Assembly (NCBI RefSeq): GCF_010183535.1
Contig: NC_071329.1
Coordinates: forward strand, 15,700,879 to 15,764,878
Length of the DNA stretch: 64,000 nt
From: Caenorhabditis remanei
Lineage: Eukaryota; Nematoda; Chromadorea; Rhabditida; Rhabditidae
Reading direction: 5' to 3'
Part shown: positions 11,801 to 23,500 of the stretch, one piece after another
Position numbering within the stretch: the first letter of the stretch is position 1
Layout of the letters: the number at the start of each line of letters is the position of its first letter
Program-made: the position numbers and the translations under genes
The notes under the pieces: generated by a model
The model's database searches: none
The model's input: only the letters and a program-made list of their open reading frames with translations
Told to the model about the DNA's origin: nothing

Positions 11801-12488
11801 AATTCCATCCAGTCAGAGGATTCCCAGAAATGAACGGAATAGAGGAGTGAGTTTTATTATTTGATACATTTTCTATGATTCAACTTAATTTTTTTTTGAA
11901 ATTTCAGTATCACAACAACCGTACCAAAGTCCCAAAAGTCAGCAACCAAGCAAACATTTCTGATGAAATGAATGTCCTGAACATATCGGCGAGCTTTTTC
12001 TTTGATTAAGCTTTGATAATTGAAACATGAAAAAACTAAATATTTTCTTCTTCCAGACTCCCAATCCCGAACCTTCTACATCCGAATCTGCCGAGACTTT
12101 GATCATGAAAAAAGAACTGGAAGCTGCAAGAAAAATGGCTGAACAATTGGAGAGGGAGTTGAAGAAAGTGCAAGAGAATGAATGGAATCTCTGTGAGATA
12201 TGCTTCGTTTCTTACCAACAGGGTGTTGCAAATAAAACACCGAAGTTGTTAAGTGAGTTGGTTTCTGGGAGTGTGTAGTTTCAACCTATTATCATTTCAG
12301 TCTGTGGTCACACCTTCTGTCAGGAATGTCTAATCCATATGACTAGTGTTTCAAATGAAATCAAATGTCCAACTTGTCGTGTTGCTTCCCGTGGTCCAGC
12401 TGCTAACCTCCACACAAACTACGCCATTTATAAGCATCTTTGACTGAGGGAACAGTGGGAAATATAATTATTTCGTGTTTTTATAAAA

Positions 12489-12687
12489 GTGTCTGCCCAC
12501 CAACTTTCATCCCCAATCTGTAATCAACCGCCGTCAACCAGACATTGTCCAACAGCTGGGTGCATTATGCCTTCCGGTAAGCTCTCTTTCTCTTGGCTCT
12601 CACATTTGCTTCTTTTAGGTCGTGGACGGTCTGGCCTATGGGATAGTATCTTTATACACATTCTTTACCCATCCTCGCCCTGATTAG
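12489..12687 (+). pseudogene. 3' end of a membrane-protein gene (fragment A)
   Basis: Two exon-like segments, about 12489-12576 and 12619-12687, are joined by a 42-bp intron (GTAAGC to TTTTAG) in phase 0. They end in a hydrophobic stretch with VVDGLAYGIVSLYTFF and then a stop. An inverted homologue lies at 19181-19383. The two copies differ by an in-frame 3-base indel in the first exon, which supports past coding. No 5' exons are visible, so this is probably a duplicated tail of a multi-pass membrane or serpentine-receptor-like gene. The family is not recognised. Confidence 0.45.
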
Positions 12688-14947
12688 CTTTTTCTTTTTT
12701 TATGCATGCACACTCCCTCTTGATGTTGTCACTTTATCCAGTTACCTACTTCATTCCCAAACCTATTCCAGACCCAACCATAGCCGCCTATCTACAACTC
12801 AACGGGATGTCAATATGCCGGGATCTTTATTTTTCTACACCTGTGGTTTTTTAAATTAATTAATTTTCTCTGTTTCCTATTATTCAATGAACCGACATTC
12901 AATAAACCAATAAATCAATAAACCGATTCAATAAACAATAATATTCAATAAACCGTCTCGCCTCTCGTCTTTTCCATTTTCAGAAAAAAAGAAATCGCGA
13001 GATTGAAAGTGAATTGGAAAGTACATGTATTACACAAAGAATCGGTCATTTGTTGAATTTAGACTGAGCAATGTAAAGAACGAACAAGAGACGCAGATCG
13101 GAAGAGAACAGGAGGAGAAACGGGTGGCTTGTGGCTACTTTCTTCGTATTTTGAATCCTACTATTCTTGAAATTTTCACTAGTTACCTGAGAAACGTCAC
13201 AAATTTTGTGGTAACTTGGATTTCTTCTTCTTCTTCTTCAAAAAAAAACTTCAAAAAATCTGGATTCCATCTTAAGTAAGTTGAAAAAAAACATTTTTTC
13301 ACTACAGCAATTGAATAGATTGTTTCGATTTTTGCATATAAACTGAAACTACAGTAATTCTCAATTATATTCGCATATACAGAAATTTCATTTCACTATT
13401 CAAAAAATTCAATTTTTCGACGTTTCTAGAAAAAAATATATGAAAATTTCTAGAAAAAATATATGAAATATCAAGTAATTAATCTCTCATCATTTTCTCT
13501 CAACTTTAGAACACTTTTATCTTTTCTAAACTCTGATTAATGAGTGTTTTCACATGTGTTTAAAAAAGAGAAAGCCAACAAAAGTGAGTGATTCACACCT
13601 GTTTCTGATCTTAGAATGATAGTGAAAAGTGACCAGCTGTTCAAAATTTATCTTGATAGAAATATTTTGATTCTTTTCTAAAAATCTACTTTTAGTGTTG
13701 AAAAGTTTTAAAAAGAGAACAAAAACAATTATTGAATTATCACGTGAACCGCGTGAAAGGTCACTTGCCAAATTCAACGTGTTGCCACGTGTCGCCACGT
13801 GGAAGGGAGAAAAGTGGAGAGGAAATTTTATGAGCACCACAAAAACTATTGAATATTCTCCTATTCTATTCTCTTCTGTCACCTCATCTCGTCCGTCCTT
13901 CGACAATAATTGAAGGTTTGCTAGAATTATTTCGGGATTATTTGAAAATTTTTGATATTGGTAGGGGAATCCATATTAAGAAAAAGAAAAGAAATTAGGC
14001 CTAAAATCAAAATAATTCATTTGTTTTCGACATATTTTTCTTTTATTTGTGTTCAAAAAGTTCAACTCTTTTTCAATGTAAAGGTGGTGAGAACGCAAAA
14101 AAATGGTGATAGAAATTGTGATTGAGAGGCACCCACATTTATCACAGTCCCGAGTGGGCGGTCGCGTTCTCGGCCGTGTGGCTCAGTCGGTTGCATTTTT
14201 GTACCCATGCGCGTTTGGTCATGAGTTCGGGACCCATAGAGGAGTCACTTACCGAACTTTGAGCCAAAATTGTTTTTTAATTCTCACCTCCTTTACGTTT
14301 TGAAGAGGGACATATTAGCTCAGCACAGTTCTTACAACCGCGCTCTACCGGAACGCGCTTAAAAAATGTTTATTTTTCTCTGAGTCTCTCAATTTCGCAC
14401 AGAATTTTCTTCGGTTTCGGTAGAGCGAGGTTGTAAGAAGCGTGCCGAGCTAATAGGTATTCCAAAAATTGACACACCAATAGGAAATTCTATTTTTCCT
14501 AAAATCAGTTTGTACTTAAAAATTTCGATTTTTGAAGAACGGTATGATCTTTTTATGGCGTTTTCTCACTTATAGGCCTAAGAATTTCTGATAATTTGTT
14601 TCCCATAGCTTTATTAAAACTAGAATCTTGAATTCAGCAAATCTGCGCCTATTTATAATGAAGAAGACCAAGTAAAAGCTATTTTCTTGTCTGGTTACTG
14701 TAGGAATTTCTTGTTTTTTTAAATTATGCAAAATCATGTGCAAATAACCATAACTTGGGAAAATCGGCTAATTGTTGGCTTTGAAATCAAAACTATGCTT
14801 AGAGAAAAAACGCATTGGAATTTAAATCTCGGGGAGTTCTATGCCTGGCGCTAATTCCTTTTTCGGAATTCTAGCGAAGTTGCCATATTTTTAATCTGCT
14901 ATTTCTTTTTTGAACTTTTGATAAGTTTTCATTCGTTTTTAAAAAAC
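12688..14947. other. intergenic, repeat-bearing
   Basis: The first few hundred bases (to about 13050) continue the homology with the inverted copy at 18.87-19.4 kb. A palindromic MITE lies at 14313-14455. Short open frames at 13025, 13550 and 14103 have no exon borders or coding character that I can support. Confidence 0.4.
14313..14455. repeat. MITE, TATTAGCTC family
   Basis: It has inverted ends TATTAGCTCAGCAC / GTGCCGAGCTAATA and a partly self-complementary interior with the CTCTACCG / CGGTAGAG arms. Other copies lie at 32893, 38169, 54314-56189 (split), 56701 and 63460. Confidence 0.8.
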
Positions 14948-15132
14948 ACCGTATTTTCTCTAATAGTGCGGCATACCATCATTGAAGTTTTCATACAAGA
15001 ATTAGATTTTTCGATGAAAGTTTTCGAAAAGTTCACTCTGAACTCTGTTTTTCCTCATTTTCTGATTTAATATTTTGAATTTTTTTAAATCATTTCTGAA
15101 AAAGAATGCCGTACAATTAGAGAAAATACGGT
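14948..15132. repeat. 185-bp terminal-inverted-repeat element next to helicase copy 3
   Basis: The ends ACCGTATTTTCTCTAAT and ATTAGAGAAAATACGGT are exact inverted repeats, and pairing continues with imperfections to about 26 bp. The right end directly precedes the pyrimidine tract and TTTTAG that sit four bases upstream of the helicase ATG. Confidence 0.75.
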
Positions 15133-15149
15133 ATTTTTTCTTTTAGATC

Positions 15150-18100
15150 ATGTCTAGCGAAGAAGAAGAAGTAGTTCCAGTTGAGCCGAAGACGGAGCGT
15201 GAGAAGAATGTGTTCACTCCGTTCTACGTCGATCCAATCGTACCAGGAATTTGTAAGAGCACGGAAGAGTTGTCGGATCTCCAGAAACTGCTGAAAGCCG
15301 ATACTCATGAAGCTGCTTTGAGATTCGCCGAAGCCTCTTTGGAATGGAAAGACAATTTCTTCATCCACCTTCCGAAACTACCCAGACTTTCGATTGACTT
15401 CATAACTGTTTGCCGTGTCGTCCCCCGTATTCACGCTTTCTATCGTGTGATTGTTGAGAGTCCAAATGGGTACATCGTAACTGCTTGTCACGTCAACGTC
15501 CATGGACATCATCGTGGAGACCTCCGTTATCTAGAAGTCAACGATCGCACTGTCACCAGCAAGAATGAGAAGACTAGTATCGTTGGGAAGTTGTTCCTTG
15601 GTGATATCATTGGTGTCACTGGATTGGCAAGACTGACGGACTTCAAGGAATTTGATGTGTTCCAATCGAAGACGTGTGATCAATGTATTTGGATGGCTAC
15701 TAGCATTCAAGTTTACCCAAGAACCACATTACAAGATGTGACATTCTCAGTGCTGGCAAACGGAACTGCTGTTGTGAAGGAGCAAAGTGAAGTGATGAAC
15801 ATCTTGAACCCTGAGTCTCTTCCTCTGACCCAAGGAAAACTGTATACCGGCACTTTGTTTATTCCAGAGAAGATGTTCTGTCATTTTACTCAGGAGCACA
15901 TGCCGAAACACAAGAGCCGTATAGCCAACAAGTGTTCAAAGATTCATCAACCTCCAAATGCTCTCGGTTCCATTTTCGACTTTGAAGAATCTCCAGTGCT
16001 CACGGAAGCATTTGATATTGGAGTGAAGGCGTTCTCCAGCAATCGAAACAATGTTCACGCTGAGAACACTGCCGAGGAAGTCATGGAAACCTGCGTACTA
16101 ATGGGATATGCTGCTGCCAATTCAACCAGCAATGGAAGATTTGACTGCCGAGCAATGCCTATGTATAATATTGAGAGAAGGGGATTCATATTGAAATTTT
16201 CAATCGACAACCCAGCTGAGAAGCCAACGGAAGGAAAATGGATGATCAATTCTCGAATCAATATTGATGGACCATCTGGTGAAGTGAGTGCAATTATTGA
16301 GACAGTCGTTATAAATGATCCTCGAAAACTCTGGATAACTGCAAGACTTTCAAGTAGTGTTCCGAATAAAAACAAGTTTGATAAAGGAACTCACGTTGTC
16401 TCTCAACGAGCGAGTCCAGAATATCAAATCTTGAGAACTGGATTCTTTTACCGCACGGGACCCGGAGAAAATGGACGACGAATTCTCGAAGCTCTCTATG
16501 GAGGTAGACCAATAGCTCATAACTATCCAAGACGTGCAAGATCTCATCAGTTCCCATCCGAAGTTCCAATTGCACTCAACCCGTATCAGTGTGATTATGT
16601 GGACATGATGATGGAGAACATTCCAATTGTCGTGGGATGTTCTCCATTTGGATGCGGAAAATCATTGACTATTGTCACTACTGCTCTGGCACTCCAAAAG
16701 CAAGACGTTGACATTTATGGTCCATTTGCATCCAAGAAAACACAGTTGATGTTGACCCAAAGTAATTATGCATGTGTGAATTTGGTTGAAATAGCAAAGA
16801 AGATTAAACCTGAAATCCGTGAAGGTTTCAAGTTCGTTCGATATATTTCCGAGAAGAATTGGAAAGATTTACCAGATGATTGCAAGACAGATTTTGATTT
16901 GCCAAAGCTCATGGTACCTGTTTTCAAGCAATGGGCAATCGGACACAGGTGGTCCGAAGATTTGGAGTACCCTCATAAAGTGAATATGGTGAACTTTCTA
17001 CTGGATGGAAATCATATAGATTCTTTTGGGTTTCTTGATGAGGCATGTAAAATCAGAAATCATAAAAAGTTCAGAAGAGAAAAGGCGGCCTCTGGTCGTT
17101 GTTTTCAAGCGTTTTTCATGCTTTACAAGCCGGATCTCGTAATGACAACAAATGATTCACTTCATGCTCTTCTCAAATCTGCAGTTCTTAAAACCGAATC
17201 GATACAGACTATCCAAATTGATGAGGCTAGCCAAGTTCCGGAGTATTCCTTCATTAGTCTATTGACTTCTTTCCCAAAAGCGAAATTTGGATTGATTGGA
17301 GACACTCAACAACTTCCACCGTACTGTGAATCGAATCTCAATGGGAAGCTGAAGGACTACGGTATCGGAAATACTATGGAGAGAGCAGTGAAAGGGGAAA
17401 TGTTCCCACATGCGATGCTTCGAGAGGTCTACAGATGTAATCCAAGAGTCACTAATCTTCTCAGCGACCTGTTTTATGAAGGAAGATTGATTCCTGGAGT
17501 GATTGAAGACCAAAGAAATGAATTCATAAGAAAGAGACCAGATTTCTGGCCGGCTTCTCAATTCCCAGTAATGATTGTGAACAACAAAGAGAAGGGAATG
17601 AGAATGGGAACTTCTTGTCAAAATGGTTCGGAGAAGGAACTCGTGAAGACCCTACTGGATCGTCTTACCGAGGAGCATGATGGATATCAACTCCAGCCAT
17701 CGGACATTGGTGTCATCTCCTTCTACTCTGCTCAAACCTCGTTGCTCATCGATGGTCTACGCGGTAGAGGAGTCAAATGTGGTACTGTAGATGCATTCCA
17801 GGGAAGTGAGAGAGAAGTTATCATTCTTTGCTGCACCAATGCGAAAATCAGTCAGTTCATGCAAATGAGCAACCGGATCAATGTCGCCATGTCGAGAGCT
17901 AAACAAGTGACAATTATCATCGGAAATATGGATGGGCTGAGAGATGCAAGGTACTGGAGTGACATTGTCAGAGAAGTCGAACGGGAGAAATGTGTTATTC
18001 AGGCGGTGAGTTTTTGGTTATCTGGTCTCTTATAATGTTATATTTTTTCAGGAAACTCTCGGCGTAGTTCAAATTCCACACAGTCAGAGAATTCCCAGAA

Positions 18101-18797
18101 ATGAACGGAATAGAGGAGTGAGTTTTATTATTTGGTACATTTTCTATGATTCAACTTAACTTTTTTTGAAATTTCAGTATCACAACAACCGTACCAAAGT
18201 CCCAAAAGTCAGCAACCAAGCAAACATTTCTGATGAAATGAATGTCCTAAGCTTATCGGTGAGTTTTTTGAAAATTTAAATATTTTGAGCGTTATGGATT
18301 TAAAAGTTATGAACAAGTTTTCTTAAACTTAAGGTTTTCTGATAACTGAAATTTTATAGTCGAAACTTGAAAAAAACTAATTTTTCTTTTCTTCCAGGCT
18401 CCCACCAATCCCGAACCTTCTACATCCGAATCTGCCGACACATTGATCATGAAAAAAGAACTGGAAGCTGCAAGAAAAATGGCTGAACAATTGGAGAAGG
18501 AGTTGAAGAAAGTGCAAGAAAAGTTCCAAGAGAAGGAATGGAATCTCTGTGAGATTTGTGTCAGTCCATACGAGCAAGGTGTTGCAGAAAAGACACCAAA
18601 GTTTTTGGGTGAGTTGGTTACTGTAGGATTACTGTAACTAAACATAACTTGTTTCAGTCTGTGGTCACACCTTCTGCCAGGAATGTCTAATTCATATGAC
18701 TATTTCGAATGAAATCAAATGTCCAACTTGTCGTGTTGCTTCCCGTGGTCCAGCTGCTAACCTCAACACAAACTTCGCCATTTATAAGCATCTCTAA
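15150..18797 (+). CDS. UPF1-like SF1 helicase with coiled coil and RING finger (copy 3, intact)
   Basis: Exons 15150-18005, 18052-18117, 18178-18258, 18398-18608 and 18658-18797 give about 1117 residues with no break. Helicase motifs: Walker A GCSPFGCGKS (~496), DEAS (691), GDTQQLPP (~717), YRCNPR (~761), VDAFQGSE (~880), NVAMSRA (~911). This is the UPF1/ZNFX1-like SF1B pattern. A Lys/Glu coiled coil leads into a C3HC4 RING from ~1052 (CEIC, CGHTFCQEC, CPTC). ATP-dependent RNA or RNP unwinding and E3 ligase activity are inferred from the family. The N-terminal ~450 residues are conserved among the four local paralogues but not recognised. The start is chosen because TTTTAG lies just upstream (intron or spliced-leader acceptor) and the N-terminus aligns with the paralogues. 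An AATAAA lies near 18890. Confidence 0.93.
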
Positions 18798-19180
18798 ATT
18801 ATTATAATAATTGTTTCCTGCTGTCTTTTGTTTTTATGAATTCATCGCTTGGGAGTAAAGAAAATCAACGAATGGTCGATTCTTTGTGTAATAAATGTAC
18901 TTTCCAGTTCCCCTTTAATCTCGCGATCTCTTTTTTTCTGAAAAACATGGAAAAGACTACTCGAAACAGGGCAATCGGTTTATTGAACGATAGGAAACAG
19001 AGAAAATAAATTAATTAAAAAACCACAGCTGTAGAAAAATAAAGATCCCGACATATTGACATCCCGTTGAGTTGTGAGGCCACTATGATTGGGTCTGGAA
19101 TAGGTTTTGAGAATAAGAATAAAGCAGGTAACTGGAGAAATTCACAACATCGATGGGGGAGTGTGCATGCATAAAGAAAG

Positions 19181-19383
19181 CTATTCAGGGCGAGGACGGG
19201 TAAAGAATGTGTATAAAGATACTATCCCATAGGCCAGACCGTCCACGACCTAAAAGAAGGCAAATGTGAATGGCCAAATGAAATAAAGCATACCGTAAGA
19301 CATAATGCACCCAGCTGTTGGACAATGTCTGGTTGACGGCGGTTGATTTGACCAGATTGGTGATGAAGATTGGTGGGCTGAAA
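19181..19383 (-). pseudogene. 3' end of a membrane-protein gene (fragment B, inverted copy of A)
   Basis: Minus-strand exons about 19383-19294 and 19249-19181, with an intron GTATGC to TTTTAG in phase 0, encode the same hydrophobic tail (VVDGLAYGIVSLYTFF) and a stop. Similarity to fragment A extends through the intron and several hundred bases of 3' flank (18870-19180). It lies tail-to-tail with helicase copy 3. Confidence 0.45.
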
Positions 19384-19388
19384 ATGGA

Positions 19389-19410
19389 TATATATATATA
19401 TATATATATT
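19389..19410. repeat. (TA)n microsatellite
   Basis: About eleven TA units directly follow fragment B. Confidence 0.9.
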
Positions 19411-20521
19411 AAGGGGGAGTCCGGGTTTCAGAATTCAGAATTTCGGTGTGCTTCCCGATTGTGGAATTTCTAAATTTCTAAATGCAATAAATTACTAAAA
19501 ATGTCATCCTTATCTCAGATTTCTGTTTTTTATCATCTCTCTTCAGAACCATCTAGAAGGCCATCTCCTCCGCTTCATTCTTTCCGTTGCCGCCGCCGTT
19601 CGCTCTCTTTCGAATGTCTGCGTCTCTCACCGCCAGTGTGTTGCACCGCGCTCTCTCTTCTCGTTTTCGTTTTACTTAATTTTATGCAATTTTTCAAGTT
19701 TCTTCTCAAATTTTCGCATTTCTCTGTGATTTTCTAAATTAAGTAGTTTCTCCTACGCTCTCCTTTCATTTTATAGTCATTAGTTCGCCAGTTTTCCTCC
19801 CTAATCATGCGTTAATGCCAATTCTTGAGTTCTTATTGGCGCAGAGCAATTAAAAACTTTATTTCTTCCTCCATTAATCATTAAATTCGCACAATTTGTG
19901 TTTAATTCGCTCAGATTTCAGGCATTTCTCGTAAAACACCAAAAAATTGGCATTTTTGTCTCGAAATTCATCGCCTAAATGGTTTTTTTTTCAGACTTGC
20001 AACAGCCCAATTCAATTTTTTCGGAAATTTTTTGATTTTTCTGCAAAAAAGTCGATTATTCGACAATGTTTTCAACAATCGATGAAAATGAGGGTTTTTG
20101 ACTAATTTTGATAAAAATTTCAAAAAATTTCGAAGAAGTTTTGTGAAAAATTTGCAAAAGTGCACATTTTTGACATACCATGATTTTGCAAGTCTGGTTA
20201 ATTCTCTCATTTCGTCTTCCATTAGCATCGGGTCTTCTTCATTCACTTTTTGCAATTTTTCACCCTTTTATAGCGATTTATAGCAAAATTTGGCCGGAAT
20301 CCCATAAAGAGATTGTAATTCTCTTCCAATTTCAGCAGTTTCAGCTTGCGTTTCTAGCGATTAGAGACGTGAAAAAAAATTCGGTTTGTCGCCGACAAAT
20401 CGAATACAGCTAAAAAAAACAGATTTCAGCTTGAAAATCACGAGTTCGAATGCCCGATTTTAGCCGACTTTAGCTCAAAAGCTCGTTTTTCGGAGTAATT
20501 TTAGCTCCAAAAATCGAATTT
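19411..20521. other. intergenic, no supported gene
   Basis: This has a C/T-rich stretch at 19550-19680 and T-rich, partly self-complementary DNA at 19980-20200. One minus-strand segment at about 20170-20245 looks exon-like and acidic (EEDPMLMEDEMRELTRLAKSW) and is followed by GTATGT. It could be a further 3' exon of helicase copy 4, but no acceptor is clear. Confidence 0.3.
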
Positions 20522-23500
20522 TCATCTGACTGTGAGCGACGCGGTGTCATTTTCCGTGAATTTTGACACCAAAAAGATTTTTTTGAGCGATTTCAGACTG
20601 TCCAGATAATTTTTGACCGAAAAATTGGCCGATCTCAGCTCAAAGAACCCATTTTTTGGAATCAAATACAAATTGTCGGCATTTCTTCTCTCCAGATCTT
20701 CCAGTTTCCTTCCCGTACTAACCTGTGTTGAGAATTCGTAATGCAACGTCGATTGCGGGATTTTCCATGCCACCATGCGATCGGATTCCAATCCACCAGC
20801 AGGTGATTCCTGAAAAAGTGATTAGTATTTTTTGGAAGATATAGGGAAACTTACCTTTTTATTGTTTCTTCGACGCCACCCTGCTCCATTATCTCTTTTG
20901 GATTGTTGTTGGGATGGCTGGGCTTGTTGAGTGCTGGCAGATGGAATGTCGCCGGCGTCTTCGAGAGGTTTCTGTGAAAAATATGTATTATATTGGGAAA
21001 GTTGCGGATTTTATAATCACTAGCTCATCTCATTGGGGAATGTCATGGAGTCAGTTTGAAGTTATGGGACGTGACCTATATCATTGGAAAGCTGAAAAAA
21101 CGCTCGAGGCCTGGTATTCGAGAAAAAAAACGAGGTCAACGTTTCGAAAAATGGCAAGCTATTACCTTTTTCACACGCAAAAATTGTAAAACATTTTCGT
21201 GTCAGGAAGGAAAATTTTGTCATTTTTCAGAACTTTGACCTTTTTTTCTCGAATATCAATGCTCGAGGGCAAAAACTGAATATATATTTAGAATCGGCGT
21301 ACTCTCAGCTTTCTAATAGTATAGGGAACGTTCCACAACTCCAAACTGACTCAATGACCTTCCGTAGTCAGTTCGAACTCACCGCTTTGTTATTTCTGCG
21401 ACGATTTCTATTATTTCTTCCATTGTTCGCCTGTTGGTTGCTAGTCGATGGGAGATCTTCGTCAATAAGTTTCTAAAAAGCAGAAGAATATGAAGATCAC
21501 AATTTTCTGAAAACTTACTTCTTGAGGGTTTCCGTTTCCTCGTTGACGTCCTCTCCGACCTCTACCTCTCGCTGTTGGATTCGTGACTGCGGCGACGCCT
21601 TCAGGGGTTCTCTCTTTCTGGTTTCTTCCCTTCGAGAATTGTGGTCTGCTCGTTTGGGTGATTCCGAGGAAATTCTGAAATTAGAAGTGTCTTTTTGTCC
21701 CCAATCATCTCAATAACTCACTGTATCCATAACACATCCCTCCACCTCTGCTGCTCTCACTATGACACTCCAATAGTCGGCTTTCTTCAATCCGTCAACA
21801 TTTCCTATGATAATTGTCGCCTGTCTTCCTCTCGACATGGCAACATTGATCCGGTTGCTCATTTGCATGAAATCACTGATTTTCTCATTGGTACAGCAAA
21901 GAATTATCACTTCTTTCTCACTTCCTTGGAATGCATCTACAGTACCACATTTGACTCCTCTGCCACGTAGTGCTTCAGTGAGAATTGAGGTTTGTGCAGC
22001 ATAAAATGAGATGACTCCGATATCGGATGGCTTGAGTTTATATCGATTGTGCTCTTTGGTGAGTAGATTCAAGAGAGCGTTGACAATCTCCTTCTCCGAT
22101 TTGTTTCCACATGAAGTACCCATCTTGTATCCTTTCTCCTTGTTATTCAACACTAGAACCGGAAATTCAGACTTCGGCCAGAAGTCTTTTCGCTTTCTCA
22201 CAAATTCATTTCTTTGATCCACCGTGACTCCAGATATCAGCTGTCCTTCATAAAATAGATCGCTGAGCAGATTCGTTATTCTGGGACTACACCTGTACAC
22301 CTCTCGAAGCATCGCTTGTGGGAACATCTCCCCGTTCACGGCTCTCTCCATAGTATTTCCTATACCGTAGTCCTTCAGTTTCCCATCGAGACCAGTCTCA
22401 CAATAAGGTGGAAGTTGTTCAATGTCTCCAATCAACCCATAGCTAGCATTCGGGAACGAAGTGAGAAGACTGATGAAGGTGTACTCCGGAACTTGAGATG
22501 CCTCATCAATTTGAATGGTCTCCACTGATGACGGTATCAGAATTGCCGATGATAAAAGTGTCTGCAGAGAGTCAGCAGTTGTCATTATAAGATCCGGGTC
22601 GTAGAGCATGAAGAACGCCTCCAAAAGATCACGAGGCCATGATTTAAAGTTATCGAATGCCGAATTGTTGTATGTGCTCATAGCTTGTCCAACGAATTCA
22701 TGGGGTCTTGCGATTTTTCCTTCGATCACAAAATTCACCATGCTCGCCATATGACGGAATTCCAACTTCTCGTGTTTTCGATGTCCCAATGTCCAAGCCA
22801 AGGATTCGATTTCCATTAGTTTCGGAAGATCATAATCGGTGAGACAGTCATCTGCTAGCTCTTTCCAATTCTTTTCAGAGAGATATCGAACAAATTTGAG
22901 TTTAGATCCTTCAGAATCGGTTCCTTTTTTAGCTTTGTTCGCAATATCCACCAAATTGACACTCGCGTAGTTACTTTGAGTCACAAGTAATTGCACCTTC
23001 TTCTTTTCCAATGTATAAAACTTGTTTCTTCTCGCGACAGATCTCTTATGAATCTCCAAAGCAGCCGTCACAATCGTCATTGATTTTCCGCATCCGAATG
23101 GAGAGCATCCGACAACTATCGGGAGTTTGGCGAGTATCATGTCCACATAGTCACATTGATACTCATTGAGCTCAACGGGATCCTTATCTGGGAAAAAGTA
23201 CGATGTGCCGTTCACATTGTAATCACATTCCAATGGCTCTGCACCATACAACACCTCCAGAATTTGTCGTCCATTCGATCCTGGTGGAGCTTTATTGGAG
23301 AGACCAGTTCTCAAGACTTGCAATTCCATTGCTTCGCGTTGATATACTACATGGATTCCATTATTGAATTTCACATGATTCGGGATATCTCTAGAAAGTC
23401 TCGCGGTGATCTTGAGCGACTTTCGTTCACTGATTACGGTTTCAATCGTCGCATTCAATTCGCCGGCAGGCCCGCTTATCTTGATTCGGCTATTTATCAT

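Larger units (their letters stand above)
6000..12443 (+). pseudogene. UPF1-like helicase-RING gene (copy 2), split by an LTR element
   Basis: The large exon runs 6000-6437 and resumes at 8841-11213. Between them sits a 2.4-kb retroelement flanked by a GGCG target duplication; without it the frame is continuous. The second part carries all helicase motifs (GCSPFGCGKS, DEASQ, GDIQQLPP, VDAFQGSE, NVAMSRA). The tail exons appear as 11275-11346, 11395-11475, then a second pair 11781-11846 and 11908-11988, followed by 12057-12252 (coiled coil, CEIC) and 12301-12443 (rest of the RING, ending KHL). The second pair, its intron and a remnant of the preceding exon end near 11690-11712 closely match copy 3, which points to tandem exon duplication or conversion. 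The intron after 11988 starts GCGAGC, a GC donor. As assembled the gene cannot encode the full protein. A truncated frame starts inside the right LTR at 8766. Confidence 0.85.

Noticed and set aside
14160..14260. tRNA-like sequence (GTGGCTCAGTCGGT and GAGTTCGGGACCC)
   Set aside because: A- and B-box-like words are present, but the acceptor arms do not pair and the anticodon arm cannot be placed, so I do not call a tRNA.
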